The translations under genes and the position numbers were made by a program. A DNA stretch of 7,916 nt from Clostridia bacterium (GTDB lineage Bacteria; Bacillota; Clostridia; Oscillospirales; Butyricicoccaceae): NCBI GenBank assembly GCA_017560175.1, contig JAFYOK010000191.1, positions 1 to 7,916 on the forward strand, read 5' to 3'. This document shows, piece after piece, positions 1 to 6,475 of the stretch. Each line of letters opens with the position of its first letter. Positions within the stretch are counted from its first letter, which is position 1. The notes below the pieces were generated by a model. The model worked only from the letters and a program-made list of their open reading frames with translations, made no database searches and had not been told where the DNA came from.

Positions 1-842
1 GGAGCAACAGTTGCAACGGTGGGCAGGTTCTGCTTGTTCCAGCCGTTGTTCATACCGCTCTGGACGTTCAGAGCCTTGAAGCCTGCAGCGATCAGAACTG
101 CAACGGTCTGAGAGGACTGCTGGCCGGAGTTGCAGACGACAGCGATGGTCTTGTCCTTGGGCAGCTGATCGATGTAGCCGCCGACTTCATAGTAAGGAAC
201 ATTGACAGCACCTTCGATGTGGAACTTGGCAAATGTCTCTCTGTCGCGAACGTCGAAGATGAAGTATTCGCCGGGGTTAGCTGCCAGATCGGCTGGCTTG
301 ATGACGTTCTTGCCGGCAGGAATGGTCATGGAAACCTTGATGGCTTCCAGCAGAGCAGCTTCGTTCTCGGTCAGCTTGACAGCTGCAGCAGGAACGAATT
401 CGTTAACTGTGGTCTCCAAAGGTGTATCTTCCTTAACGGAGCCCATGCCGCCGCTCAGGGTGTAGGCATTGAAGCCGCCCAGCTGCAGGGAACCGACGAT
501 CTGGCCTGCGGTCTGGCCCGAGTAGCAGGCAACGATGATGCGCTGCTCGCGGGGCAGCTGCTCAACATAGTTGACGACCTGCAGGAAGGGGATGTTGACG
601 GCGCCCTTGATGTGGCCGGCAGCATAGTCTTCTGCATCGCGGATGTCGATGATCAGGTCTGTGCCTGCCTCGGCAGCAGCCAGAACCTTATCCAGGGACA
701 GCATGTTCTTGCCCTCGGCGGTCTCAAAATAGGTCTTTGCAGCAGCATAAGCAGCTGTTGTGGGATCAACGGCAGCAAATGCATTGACCGACAGACCCAG
801 AACCATGACCAGGACAAGCAGCAGAGAAATGGATTTCTTCAT
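1..842 (-). CDS. Exported tandem rhodanese-domain protein (C-terminus cut by window edge)
   Basis: At least 280 residues are visible; the reading frame runs off the left edge without a stop. The start ATG (840-842) follows AAAGGAGA at 848-855. Residues 1-23 form a signal peptide: MKK, a Leu/Val-rich core, then AFA before Ala24, so the protein probably acts outside the membrane. Domain 1 (about 44-140) contains DLIIDIRDAEDYAAGHIKGA and the active-site loop Cys106-Tyr-Ser-Gly-Gln-Thr. Domain 2 (about 165-275) contains FIFDVRDRETFAKFHIEGA and Cys237-Asn-Ser-Gly-Gln-Gln. Rhodaneses carry sulfane sulfur on this cysteine and move it to thiophilic acceptors. Both cysteines are kept, whereas classical two-domain thiosulfate sulfurtransferases usually keep only the second. 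Neither loop has the usual final Arg of CxxGxR, so the substrate is uncertain. The second domain seems nearly finished at the edge, so the protein may end soon after. Family assignment is secure; physiological role is unknown. Confidence 0.9.
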   Translation of the reverse strand, partial: MKKSISLLLVLVMVLGLSVNAFAAVDPTTAAYAAAKTYFETAEGKNMLSLDKVLAAAEAGTDLIIDIRDAEDYAAGHIKGAVNIPFLQVVNYVEQLPREQRIIVACYSGQTAGQIVGSLQLGGFNAYTLSGGMGSVKEDTPLETTVNEFVPAAAVKLTENEAALLEAIKVSMTIPAGKNVIKPADLAANPGEYFIFDVRDRETFAKFHIEGAVNVPYYEVGGYIDQLPKDKTIAVVCNSGQQSSQTVAVLIAAGFKALNVQSGMNNGWNKQNLPTVATVA

Positions 843-875
843 AATACTCTCCTTTACATAGATGGATAGTTTTTC

Positions 876-915
876 GGATATTCCTGCCGTTCCAACCGCA
901 GCGGCAAAAATATCC
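876..915 (-). promoter_or_regulatory. Imperfect inverted repeat in the probable 5' leader of the rhodanese gene
   Basis: GGATATT (876-882) and TGCCG (885-889) pair with CGGCA (902-906) and AATATCC (909-915). Two symmetric mismatches (CC against AA) interrupt the stem, and the loop has 12 bases. If transcription starts just downstream of the candidate -10 at 929-934, this hairpin is the first element of the mRNA and ends about 34 bases before the start codon. It has no T-tract, so it is not a terminator. It may stabilise the mRNA, serve as an operator, or be chance; the pairing is seen, the role is inferred. Confidence 0.35.
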
Positions 916-928
916 TCTTTCACTCTTT

Positions 929-958
929 CATTTAGCCACTTTAAATCACCAAAGTCAA
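929..958 (-). promoter_or_regulatory. Candidate promoter for the rhodanese gene
   Basis: The minus strand reads TTGACT (953-958), an 18-base spacer, then TAAATG (929-934). The -35 box matches five of six consensus bases, as in the stronger promoters of this window, but the -10 matches only three of six. Expected transcription start is near 922, giving a leader of about 80 bases that contains the inverted repeat at 876-915. Confidence 0.3.
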
Positions 959-1110
959 ACTATATTGAAAATTAGCATAATTAGATTTTATCCATTGAAA
1001 TTTTATGTAGATCTTGTTTGGGAAGTTTTCCGGAACCTTTCTTCCCCTTTCCGCGTCTATATAGTAAAATGATAGTATAAAATCACACTTCCCCGAAAGG
1101 AGCTGACTTT

Positions 1111-2436
1111 ATGAAACGCCATCCCCTTGTATATCCCATACTGGCCCTGCTTCCTGCATTCCTGCTGACCTGGCGGGCCAAAGCCACCATGCTCACGCCC
1201 CTGCTGGCGGTGGCGGTTCTTCTGCTCCTATGGTATCTCCAAAACCGTAGAAGTGATGTGCCGGTCGATACTGACAAACTGACAAATGAGATGCTCAATG
1301 ACCCCTTTGCCATGATGACCCAGATGCGTACCGGCCAGAGCGTTGGCCATCTCCCCTCCCGGCGCGGCGGACTGCACCTGTGGACTGCCGTCTGGGGCGG
1401 CTATGTGGCCTGTATCCTCATGGCCGAGCTGGCGACCGGGTATGAAGCTCCCATGGATGTAACGGTCTATCTCCCCTATCTGCTTTGGCTGTTGATTTTG
1501 ATGATGCAGGATTGGCAATCCAAAATGACTTGGCGAAGCCCTATCCGCTTTACCTATCCGTATTTCACACTATCATTTTCGTCTTATCTTCTCCTTTGGA
1601 AAGCCGATGCTGTTCTCACAGCCCCCTTCATCGGTCTTGTCGCGTTTACGATCGTCCAGTGGCTCTATAATACAACGAAGCAGCCCCACCATCCCGATCA
1701 TGGCAAAGAACTGGAGCAGATGACCGCCGCCCAGATGAACGACCCTTCGCTGGCCGGTGCTTCAGCACGCGGCGGCGACCGCGGCGGTGCTTTTCTGCCC
1801 ACCCGTGATATTCGAGCTTCTGATCTGCAGCGTGCCACCGTCGGTTCGTGGATCGTTGTTGTCCTCACCCTGCTGGGCAGTCTGGCCCAGCTTGCCGACC
1901 GGGTCGATACCCTCTCCTTCCACAGCCTTTCCCCCTTTATCCCCTATATTCTGTTGATCACCGCAGGTATGCTGATGGAACGCATCGACCTCTATCTTGA
2001 ACGCAAGGGCAAGCAGAGCAATCTGACCATTGTTCTTCTGATCTTACTTCCCATCTGTTTTCTGCTTTTCATCACCGACCTGCCTTTGGTTGGCTATGTG
2101 GTCACCGGCGAAGGGGATGCCAATATGGCCTTTGGCGACTTTACCCTCTACCCCAAATGGGACACTGTTACCGTCACCGATGTTGAACTGACCGGCGATG
2201 ATCCCCATCTGATGGCTGACCTCGCCCATCCTCTCCGTTTCACATACGATCATTACGGCACGACCGAAATGGCCGTCCACTACCGCTTCCTCGGCATGGA
2301 ACGCACCTACTATTTTGACATCACCATCTATCCCGGCACGCTTGTCGGTCGAGTCTATGCGTGGGATCGCATCACCCAGACCGATGAGTTCGGCCACCGT
2401 GTAGAGGGTGATCTCATGGAACCCCCGGAGCAATAA
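1111..2436 (+). CDS. Polytopic membrane protein with internal duplication and extracytoplasmic tail, unknown function
   Basis: I do not recognise a family for this 441-residue protein. The start follows AAAGGAG (1096-1102) at eight bases. Hydrophobic segments lie near residues 7-20, 27-43, 91-107, 118-133, 148-163, 168-186, 243-262, 272-289 and 304-322. Positive charges favour a cytoplasmic N-terminus, cytoplasmic loops at 44-90, 134-147, 187-242 and 290-303, and an external C-terminus (about 335-441), which is polar and looks beta-rich. The first eight segments form two copies of one module. Copy A has YP (8-9), LTWRAKAxxLT (19-29), NDP (63-65), LPSR (81-84) and YLPYL (120-124). Copy B has YP (149-150), LLWKADAVLT (161-170), NDP (210-212), LPTR (229-232) and FIPYI (276-280). 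The gene stands alone on its strand, is divergent from the rhodanese gene and converges on thrS. No catalytic motif is evident. A transport, sensing or envelope role is possible but unsupported. Confidence 0.85.
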   Translation: MKRHPLVYPILALLPAFLLTWRAKATMLTPLLAVAVLLLLWYLQNRRSDVPVDTDKLTNEMLNDPFAMMTQMRTGQSVGHLPSRRGGLHLWTAVWGGYVACILMAELATGYEAPMDVTVYLPYLLWLLILMMQDWQSKMTWRSPIRFTYPYFTLSFSSYLLLWKADAVLTAPFIGLVAFTIVQWLYNTTKQPHHPDHGKELEQMTAAQMNDPSLAGASARGGDRGGAFLPTRDIRASDLQRATVGSWIVVVLTLLGSLAQLADRVDTLSFHSLSPFIPYILLITAGMLMERIDLYLERKGKQSNLTIVLLILLPICFLLFITDLPLVGYVVTGEGDANMAFGDFTLYPKWDTVTVTDVELTGDDPHLMADLAHPLRFTYDHYGTTEMAVHYRFLGMERTYYFDITIYPGTLVGRVYAWDRITQTDEFGHRVEGDLMEPPEQ

Positions 2437-2447
2437 CCTATACAAAA

Positions 2448-2475
2448 ACCCCCGAAGGAATACTCCTTCGGGGGT
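2448..2475. terminator. Bidirectional rho-independent terminator between membrane-protein gene and thrS
   Basis: A perfect 12-bp stem (2448-2459 with 2464-2475, core CCCCCGAAGGA/TCCTTCGGGGG) has a four-base loop. It is followed by AATTTTAT on the plus strand. On the minus strand it is followed by TTTT, the complement of AAAA at 2444-2447. It sits 11 bases after the plus-strand stop and 39 bases after the thrS stop, so it can end both convergent transcripts. Confidence 0.9.
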
Positions 2476-2514
2476 AATTTTATGACTATTCGTAATATCT
2501 AAGCCGAAATCAAC

Positions 2515-4413
2515 TTAGAGTGCGCGGCTCTTGACCTCGTCTTCCAGCATAGCCAGGAATTCTTCGAAGGCCATAACTGTGGTCTCGCCTGTCTTGCGTG
2601 CGCGGACAGCAACCTGACCGGCTTCGGCTTCCTTGTCGCCGAGGACCAGCATGTAGGGAACCTTCTCCAGCTGGGCCTCACGGATCTTATAGCCGATCTT
2701 CTCGCTGCGTGTGTCGTTTTCAACACGGTAGCCCATAGCAAACAGCTTGTCGTAGATCTGCTGTGCGTACTCGTGTGTACGGTCGGTGATGGGCAGCAGC
2801 TTGACCTGGACGGGAGCCAGCCATGTGGGGAATGCACCGGCGAAGTGCTCGGTGATAACGCCGATGAAACGCTCGATGGAGCCCAGCAGCGCACGGTGGA
2901 TCATGACGGGGCGATGCTTCTCACCGTCTGCACCGGTGTACTCCAGCTCAAAGCGCTCGGGCAGCTGCATATCCAGCTGGATTGTACCGCACTGCCATGT
3001 ACGGCCCAGAGAGTCGGACAGCTTGAAGTCCAGCTTGGGGCCGTAGAAGGCGCCGTCGCCCTCGTTGACGGTGTAGCCCTTGCCCATAGCTGTGATAGCA
3101 TCCTTCAGGATCTCCTCAGCGCCGCGCCATGTAGCCTCTTCACCGATGTGGTCTTCGGGCATGGTGGAAACTTCGATCTTGTAGGTCAGGCCGAAGGTTG
3201 TATAGATCTCGTCGAAGATCTGTACGCACTTCATGATCTCGTCCTTCATCTGATCCCATGTCATGAAGATATGTGCATCGTCCTGTGTGAAGACGCGGAC
3301 ACGGAACAGGCCGTGCAGTGCGCCCGACAGCTCGTGGCGATGAACAGTACCCAGCTCGGCCATACGCAGAGGCAGGTCGCGGTAGGAACGGGGCTGATTC
3401 TTATAAACCAGCATACCGCCGGGGCAGTTCATGGGCTTGATGGCGTAATCCATCTCGTCGATGACGGTGGTGTACATGTTTTCCTTATAGTGATCCCAGT
3501 GACCGGAACGCAGCCACAGGTCACGGTTGAGGATCTGGGGTGTCTGGACCTCAACATAGCCATAGCGGCGATGGACGCCTCTCCAGTACTCCAGCAGAGT
3601 ATTCTTCAGATCCATGCCCTTGGGCAGGAAGAAGGGGAAGCCGGGGCCTTCCTCGGTCATCATGAACAGACCCAGTTCCTTGCCCAGCTTGCGGTGGTCG
3701 CGCTTCTTAGCCTCTTCCAGAGCGGTCAGGTAAGCCTCCAGGTCCTCCTTGGAGGTGAAAGCTGTGCCGTAGATACGCTGCAGCATCTTACGGTCGGAGT
3801 CGCCGCGCCAGTAAGCACCGGTGACCGATGTCAGCTTGATGGCCTTGACTGCCGATGTGGAGGGCAGGTGGGGACCTGCGCACAGGTCGGTAAAGTCGTC
3901 CTGCTTATAGAAGGAGATAACTGCATCTTCGGGCAGATCGTTGATCAGCTCGACCTTGTAGGGCTCGTCCTTCATGAACTCCAGAGCTTCTGCACGGGGC
4001 AGCTCAAAGCGCTCCAGGCGGATGCCCTTCTTGACGATCTTCTTCATTTCCTTCTCGATCTTGTCCAGATCTTCCTGGGTGAAGGGCTCGTCACGGTCGA
4101 AGTCATAGTAGAAGCCGTTATCGATGGCAGGACCGATGGCGAACTTGACTTCGGGATAGAGATGCTTAACAGCCTGAGCCAGGATGTGAGCGGCGGTGTG
4201 GCGCAGTGTCCAGCGGCCGTCGGCGTCATCCCATGTGTTGAACTTGACGACGTCGCCGTCGTGCAGCTCGGTGGGCAGGCTGAGGTTATTGCCGTTGATG
4301 TCGCAGGAGATGGCCTTCTTGTATTCGTCGCCCATGACCTGCTTTGCGAAATCGAGGGCCAGTGTGCCGTTCTCGATCTCGTAGTTCTGACCATTTACAG
4401 TTACGTTGATCAT
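2515..4413 (-). CDS. thrS: Threonyl-tRNA synthetase
   Basis: This cytosolic class II enzyme charges tRNA-Thr with threonine using ATP. It has 632 residues, close to the usual bacterial length. In order: an N-terminal TGS domain (about 1-62); an editing domain with H72-x3-H76 (HTAAH) and C178-x3-H182 (CAGPH), which removes mischarged serine; a catalytic core with motif 2 around HRHELSGALHGLFRVR (358-373), zinc ligands C330 (MNCPGG), H381 (DDAHIF) and H506 (MIHRALLGSIERF, which includes motif 3 Arg515); and a C-terminal anticodon-binding domain from about 534. I chose the ATG at 4411-4413 because it gives the standard TGS start (MINVTVNG) and lies eight bases after AAGGA (4422-4426). The frame stays open upstream to 4530, but that part is the T-box leader and its terminator. 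The gene is monocistronic, driven by the promoter at 4726-4754, regulated by the T-box, and ended by the terminator at 2448-2475. All expected catalytic and zinc residues are present. Confidence 0.98.
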   Translation of the reverse strand: MINVTVNGQNYEIENGTLALDFAKQVMGDEYKKAISCDINGNNLSLPTELHDGDVVKFNTWDDADGRWTLRHTAAHILAQAVKHLYPEVKFAIGPAIDNGFYYDFDRDEPFTQEDLDKIEKEMKKIVKKGIRLERFELPRAEALEFMKDEPYKVELINDLPEDAVISFYKQDDFTDLCAGPHLPSTSAVKAIKLTSVTGAYWRGDSDRKMLQRIYGTAFTSKEDLEAYLTALEEAKKRDHRKLGKELGLFMMTEEGPGFPFFLPKGMDLKNTLLEYWRGVHRRYGYVEVQTPQILNRDLWLRSGHWDHYKENMYTTVIDEMDYAIKPMNCPGGMLVYKNQPRSYRDLPLRMAELGTVHRHELSGALHGLFRVRVFTQDDAHIFMTWDQMKDEIMKCVQIFDEIYTTFGLTYKIEVSTMPEDHIGEEATWRGAEEILKDAITAMGKGYTVNEGDGAFYGPKLDFKLSDSLGRTWQCGTIQLDMQLPERFELEYTGADGEKHRPVMIHRALLGSIERFIGVITEHFAGAFPTWLAPVQVKLLPITDRTHEYAQQIYDKLFAMGYRVENDTRSEKIGYKIREAQLEKVPYMLVLGDKEAEAGQVAVRARKTGETTVMAFEEFLAMLEDEVKSRAL

Positions 4414-4440
4414 GATAGTTTTCCTTTCTCTTTTTTCCGG

Positions 4441-4480
4441 GAAAAAATAAAAGCCCCCGTGCCATAACAGACACAGAGGC
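4441..4480 (-). terminator. T-box-controlled intrinsic terminator before thrS
   Basis: On the minus strand GCCTCTGTG (4472-4480) pairs with CACGGGGGC (4453-4461) in a 9-bp stem with two G-T pairs and a 10-base loop, followed by the T-tract TTTTATTTTTT within 4441-4452. It shares CTCTG with the antiterminator, so it forms only when charged tRNA-Thr fails to stabilise the alternative fold. Confidence 0.88.
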
Positions 4481-4719
4481 GGAAAGATTTCCGTGGTTCC
4501 ACTCTGATTGCAGTACAGATATACTGCCACTCATTATGCCGAATAACGCCGGCGAAACGTCGCGCATTACTGTGAGTTCACACGCGCTCCTCACGGGAGG
4601 TACCTTTTGTTCATGAACCAAGACGGCTTGCAGCACAATGGCCGTCCTCTCTGGTGGATCATATCTGAACATCGGGGCCCGGTCTCAGGATTTGGTCGGG
4701 GGTTATATTTTCCGATATC
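4441..4719 (-). promoter_or_regulatory. T-box riboswitch leader of thrS
   Basis: T-box leaders sense uncharged tRNA and permit transcription when the amino acid is scarce. The minus strand carries the T-box core TGGAACCACGG (4491-4501). CAGAG (4502-4506) pairs with CTCTG (4474-4478) and CGGAAA (4488-4493) with TTTCCG (4480-4485), leaving the core as a bulge: the antiterminator. It overlaps the terminator at 4453-4480, so the two are mutually exclusive. Upstream, AGAGAGGACGGC and GCCGTC form a hairpin like the distal part of Stem I, and GTTCA/TGAAC continue the stem below it. An ACC triplet (minus strand, 4599-4601), a threonine codon, lies on the 3' side where a specifier is expected, but the specifier loop is not proven. 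The 5' end is estimated from the promoter. With thrS directly downstream the regulated amino acid is threonine. Confidence 0.92.
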
Positions 4720-4725
4720 GAGTAA

Positions 4726-4754
4726 ATTATACCGTTATACCTGCTAAAAGTCAA
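4726..4754 (-). promoter_or_regulatory. Promoter of thrS
   Basis: The minus strand has TTGACT (4749-4754), a 17-base spacer and a perfect TATAAT (4726-4731), so this is a near-consensus housekeeping sigma promoter. Expected transcription start is around 4719, which gives a leader of about 300 bases, a normal size for a T-box. Confidence 0.88.
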
Positions 4755-4778
4755 TATAATGGATTTAATTTGTTGATA

Positions 4779-4810
4779 AGAAAAGGCTCCGTCGAAACGG
4801 AGCCTTTTCT
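4779..4810. terminator. Terminator after rubrerythrin, bidirectional in form
   Basis: A perfect 14-bp stem AGAAAAGGCTCCGT (4779-4792) / ACGGAGCCTTTTCT (4797-4810) encloses the loop CGAA. A-tracts and T-tracts lie within the stem ends on both strands. On the minus strand it follows the rubrerythrin stop by about 40 bases and precedes the thrS promoter, so it insulates the two units. Confidence 0.88.
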
Positions 4811-4850
4811 CTATCTCATGGGGTGACCCCCAGATGTGCAATGGGTTAAA

Positions 4851-5393
4851 TTAGAAGTTCTTGGCAGCCAGCTGGAAGTAAGCCTTGGGATGTGCGCAGA
4901 CGGGGCACAGCTCGGGAGCGCCGGAACCAACATGGATATGGCCGCAGTTTCTGCACTGCCACATGTGCTGACCTTCACGCTCGAAGACGATGCCTTCTTC
5001 GATGTTCTGTGCCAGGCGGAGGTAGCGCTCTTCGTGCTCCTTCTCAACAGCGGCAACAGCCTCGAACTGTCTTGCGATCTCATCGAAGCCTTCCTCACGA
5101 GCTGTAACAGCCATGGAAGCGTACATATCGGTCCACTCGTAGTTCTCGCCTGCAGCAGCGTCCTTCAGGTTCTGCAGTGTGCCGGGAACCTTGCCGCCAT
5201 GCAGCAGCTTGAACCACATCTTAGCGTGTTCCTTCTCGTTGTCGGCTGTTTCGGTGAAGATGGCAGCGATCTGCTCGTAACCATCCTTCTTGGCCTGGCT
5301 TGCGTAGTATGTGTACTTGTTTCTTGCCTGGGACTCACCGGCGAATGCGATTTCCAGATTAGCAGCTGTCTTTGTACCCTTCAGTTCCTTCAT
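4851..5393 (-). CDS. rbr: Rubrerythrin (diiron peroxidase with C-terminal rubredoxin domain)
   Basis: Rubrerythrin reduces hydrogen peroxide to water in the cytoplasm of anaerobes. The 180-residue protein has a ferritin-like four-helix domain (about 1-140) followed by a rubredoxin-like domain (about 143-180). Candidate diiron ligands are E20, E53 and H56 (NEKEH), E83 and E86 (GENYEW), and E117 and H120 (EKEHEERY). The FeS4 site is C147-x2-C150 and C163-x2-C166, with 12 residues between pairs as is usual in rubrerythrins. The start ATG (5391-5393) has CAGGAGG eight bases upstream (core 5402-5407). It is the last gene of the perR cluster, 67 bases after the flavoprotein, with no terminator between them, so cotranscription is likely. 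An A-rich gap with GATAAT near 5430-5435 leaves an extra internal promoter possible. Length and ligands fit the family well. Confidence 0.97.
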   Translation of the reverse strand: MKELKGTKTAANLEIAFAGESQARNKYTYYASQAKKDGYEQIAAIFTETADNEKEHAKMWFKLLHGGKVPGTLQNLKDAAAGENYEWTDMYASMAVTAREEGFDEIARQFEAVAAVEKEHEERYLRLAQNIEEGIVFEREGQHMWQCRNCGHIHVGSGAPELCPVCAHPKAYFQLAAKNF

Positions 5394-5460
5394 AATAGTA
5401 GCCTCCTGTTTTTTATTGTTTTTCTTTTTTATTATCTTTCACGGGGAATTACTTACTTGT

Positions 5461-6066
5461 TTAGCAGATCTTCTCAAAGTCGCAGGCACCATGCTTGCAG
5501 AGGGGGCAAACGAAATCTTCGGGAAGGTCTTCCTGTTCATAGACATATCCGCATACCACACATCTCCAGCCCTTTTCTTCCTTCTTCATCCGGGGCTTGG
5601 GCTTAACGTGCTCCTGATAGTAGGCGTAGGTCATGGGCGGCTCGTTGGCCAGCTTTTCTGCGTCGGTCACAGCAGCGATGAACAGTGTGTGGGTATCCAG
5701 GTCAATGGCCTGCTCGACCCAGCAGCTCATCCATGCTGTGGTATTGCGTGTGATATAGGGGATGCCTGTGATGCTGCGGGGCTGTTCAAATCCCGCAAAC
5801 TTGTCGGTGTCGCGGCCGGTATGAAATCCGAAACGCTCAAACAGTTCAAATCCGGCGCTCTGACCGATGATCGAAAGGTTGAATGCGTTGTTCTTGAGGA
5901 TCATATCGTGGGTCAGGTTCTGCTTATTGACAGCAATGCTGATGCGGTTGGGATTGGATGTCAGCTGAACAGCGGTATTGATGATACAGCCGTTGACCTT
6001 TTCTCCGTCTTTGGCTGTCAGTACATAAAGGCCGTAGCCGATATCATACATTGCTTTCTTGTCCAT
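5461..6066 (-). CDS. Flavin reductase-rubredoxin fusion (Hrb type, high-molecular-weight rubredoxin)
   Basis: The 201-residue protein joins a flavin-reductase-like FMN-binding split barrel (about 1-155; YDIGYGLYVLTAKDGEKVNG near the start and SIAVNKQNLTHDMI further on) to a C-terminal rubredoxin domain (about 166-201). The iron site is C169-x2-C172 and C187-x2-C190. Proteins of this layout, such as Hrb of Moorella, accept electrons from NAD(P)H or another reductase and pass them to rubrerythrin or flavodiiron proteins; that role here is inferred from family and context. The 14 residues between the two cysteine pairs are about half the ~29 of classical rubredoxins, so the iron knuckle is shortened. 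The start ATG (6064-6066) follows CAGGAGGA at four bases (6071-6077), and only 12 bases separate it from the stop of the regulator gene, so the two are translationally close. No flavodiiron gene is visible in the window. Confidence 0.92.
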   Translation of the reverse strand: MDKKAMYDIGYGLYVLTAKDGEKVNGCIINTAVQLTSNPNRISIAVNKQNLTHDMILKNNAFNLSIIGQSAGFELFERFGFHTGRDTDKFAGFEQPRSITGIPYITRNTTAWMSCWVEQAIDLDTHTLFIAAVTDAEKLANEPPMTYAYYQEHVKPKPRMKKEEKGWRCVVCGYVYEQEDLPEDFVCPLCKHGACDFEKIC

Positions 6067-6078
6067 AAGTTCCTCCTG

Positions 6079-6450
6079 TTATGCGTCTTTGGCCAGGCAC
6101 TTGCTGCATATACAGCTGACCTGGAGATGATAGCCGGTCACCTTTGCGCCGCCTGCTTCGATGCGGCTGAGAAAATCCTCCAGCTCTACCGAACAATCGA
6201 GCATCTCTCCGCAGGTGGTGCAGACCATGTGATCGTGGGGGTGCATGTTGCGGTCGTATCGATCGGGCCCTCCCGGGATCTCGATCTTTCGGATGATCCC
6301 CTCAGCACATAGGCTGCTGAGATTTCGGTAGACGGTGGCGATGCCGAGCTTTGGCATCTCGGCCTTGGCCGCCAGAAAGATCTCATCGGCGGTCATGTGG
6401 AAGGGCGTTTCCCGGATGACCCTGAGTATTGCCGCTTGCTGTTTGGTCAT
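6079..6450 (-). CDS. perR: PerR-type peroxide-responsive repressor (Fur family)
   Basis: This 123-residue DNA-binding protein is of the Fur family. An N-terminal winged helix (about 1-65; ADEIFLAAKAEMPKLGIATV then YRNLSSL) precedes a metal-binding dimerisation domain. By alignment from memory with Bacillus PerR, the regulatory-metal ligands are H18, D66, H72, H74 and D85. The Asp at 85 (CGEMLD) is the PerR-type residue; Fur and Zur usually have Glu there. The structural zinc site is C77-x2-C80 with C115-x2-C118; C86 and C113 are extra. PerR represses peroxide-defence genes until metal-catalysed His oxidation releases it. The start ATG (6448-6450) lies nine bases after AGGAGG. A longer frame to 6540 would put the promoter and operator inside the gene. 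It is first in the cluster and preceded by a palindromic operator (6476-6492), so autoregulation is likely. Family certain; PerR rather than Fur probable. Confidence 0.9.
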   Translation of the reverse strand: MTKQQAAILRVIRETPFHMTADEIFLAAKAEMPKLGIATVYRNLSSLCAEGIIRKIEIPGGPDRYDRNMHPHDHMVCTTCGEMLDCSVELEDFLSRIEAGGAKVTGYHLQVSCICSKCLAKDA

Positions 6451-6475
6451 TTCGGTTGTCCTCCTGTTTTGTTTG

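Larger units (their letters stand above)
843..1110. other. Divergent intergenic region between rhodanese and membrane-protein genes
   Basis: This AT-rich gap of 268 bases separates two divergent genes and must hold promoters for both. On the minus side, TTGACT (953-958) and TAAATG (929-934) are 18 bases apart; the -35 is good and the -10 weak. On the plus side, TATA-like elements lie at 1060-1065 (TATAGT) and 1076-1081 (TATAAA), but no convincing -35 box precedes either. The plus gene's ribosome-binding site AAAGGAG is at 1096-1102, eight bases before its ATG. A GGGAAG/CTTCCC inverted repeat (1020-1025 and 1041-1046) encloses the palindrome TTCCGGAA (1028-1035); it could be an operator for the plus gene, but nothing else supports that. 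I see no small gene here. Confidence 0.5.

Noticed and set aside
219..869. Open frame of 216 codons on the plus strand, antisense to the rhodanese gene
   Set aside because: It is fully explained as a shadow of the minus-strand gene, which has a signal peptide, two rhodanese domains and a ribosome-binding site.
2773..4467. Long open frame of 564 codons on the plus strand, antisense to thrS
   Set aside because: It lies opposite a textbook threonyl-tRNA synthetase. Its translation is low-complexity, rich in Leu, Val, Asp and Gly, with no recognisable domain. The coding strand's codon bias avoids triplets that would be stops in the opposite frame.
4414..4530. N-terminal extension of thrS by 39 residues from an upstream start
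   Set aside because: This stretch encodes the T-box core and terminator, and the extra residues do not fit the TGS domain. The ATG at 4411-4413 has a proper ribosome-binding site.
4561..4620. GCGC-rich and TGTGA/TCACA inverted repeats that could suggest an independent regulatory palindrome
   Set aside because: They lie within the T-box leader downstream of Stem I, where such internal stems are expected.
4638..4841. Short overlapping open frames on both strands between thrS and rubrerythrin
   Set aside because: They run through the thrS promoter and a perfect terminator hairpin, have no ribosome-binding site and show no protein-like pattern.
4836..6312. Two long plus-strand open frames (4836-5606 and 5311-6312) opposite rubrerythrin, the Hrb-type gene and perR
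   Set aside because: They cross the boundaries of well-supported minus-strand genes and have no recognisable domain, so they are codon-bias shadows.
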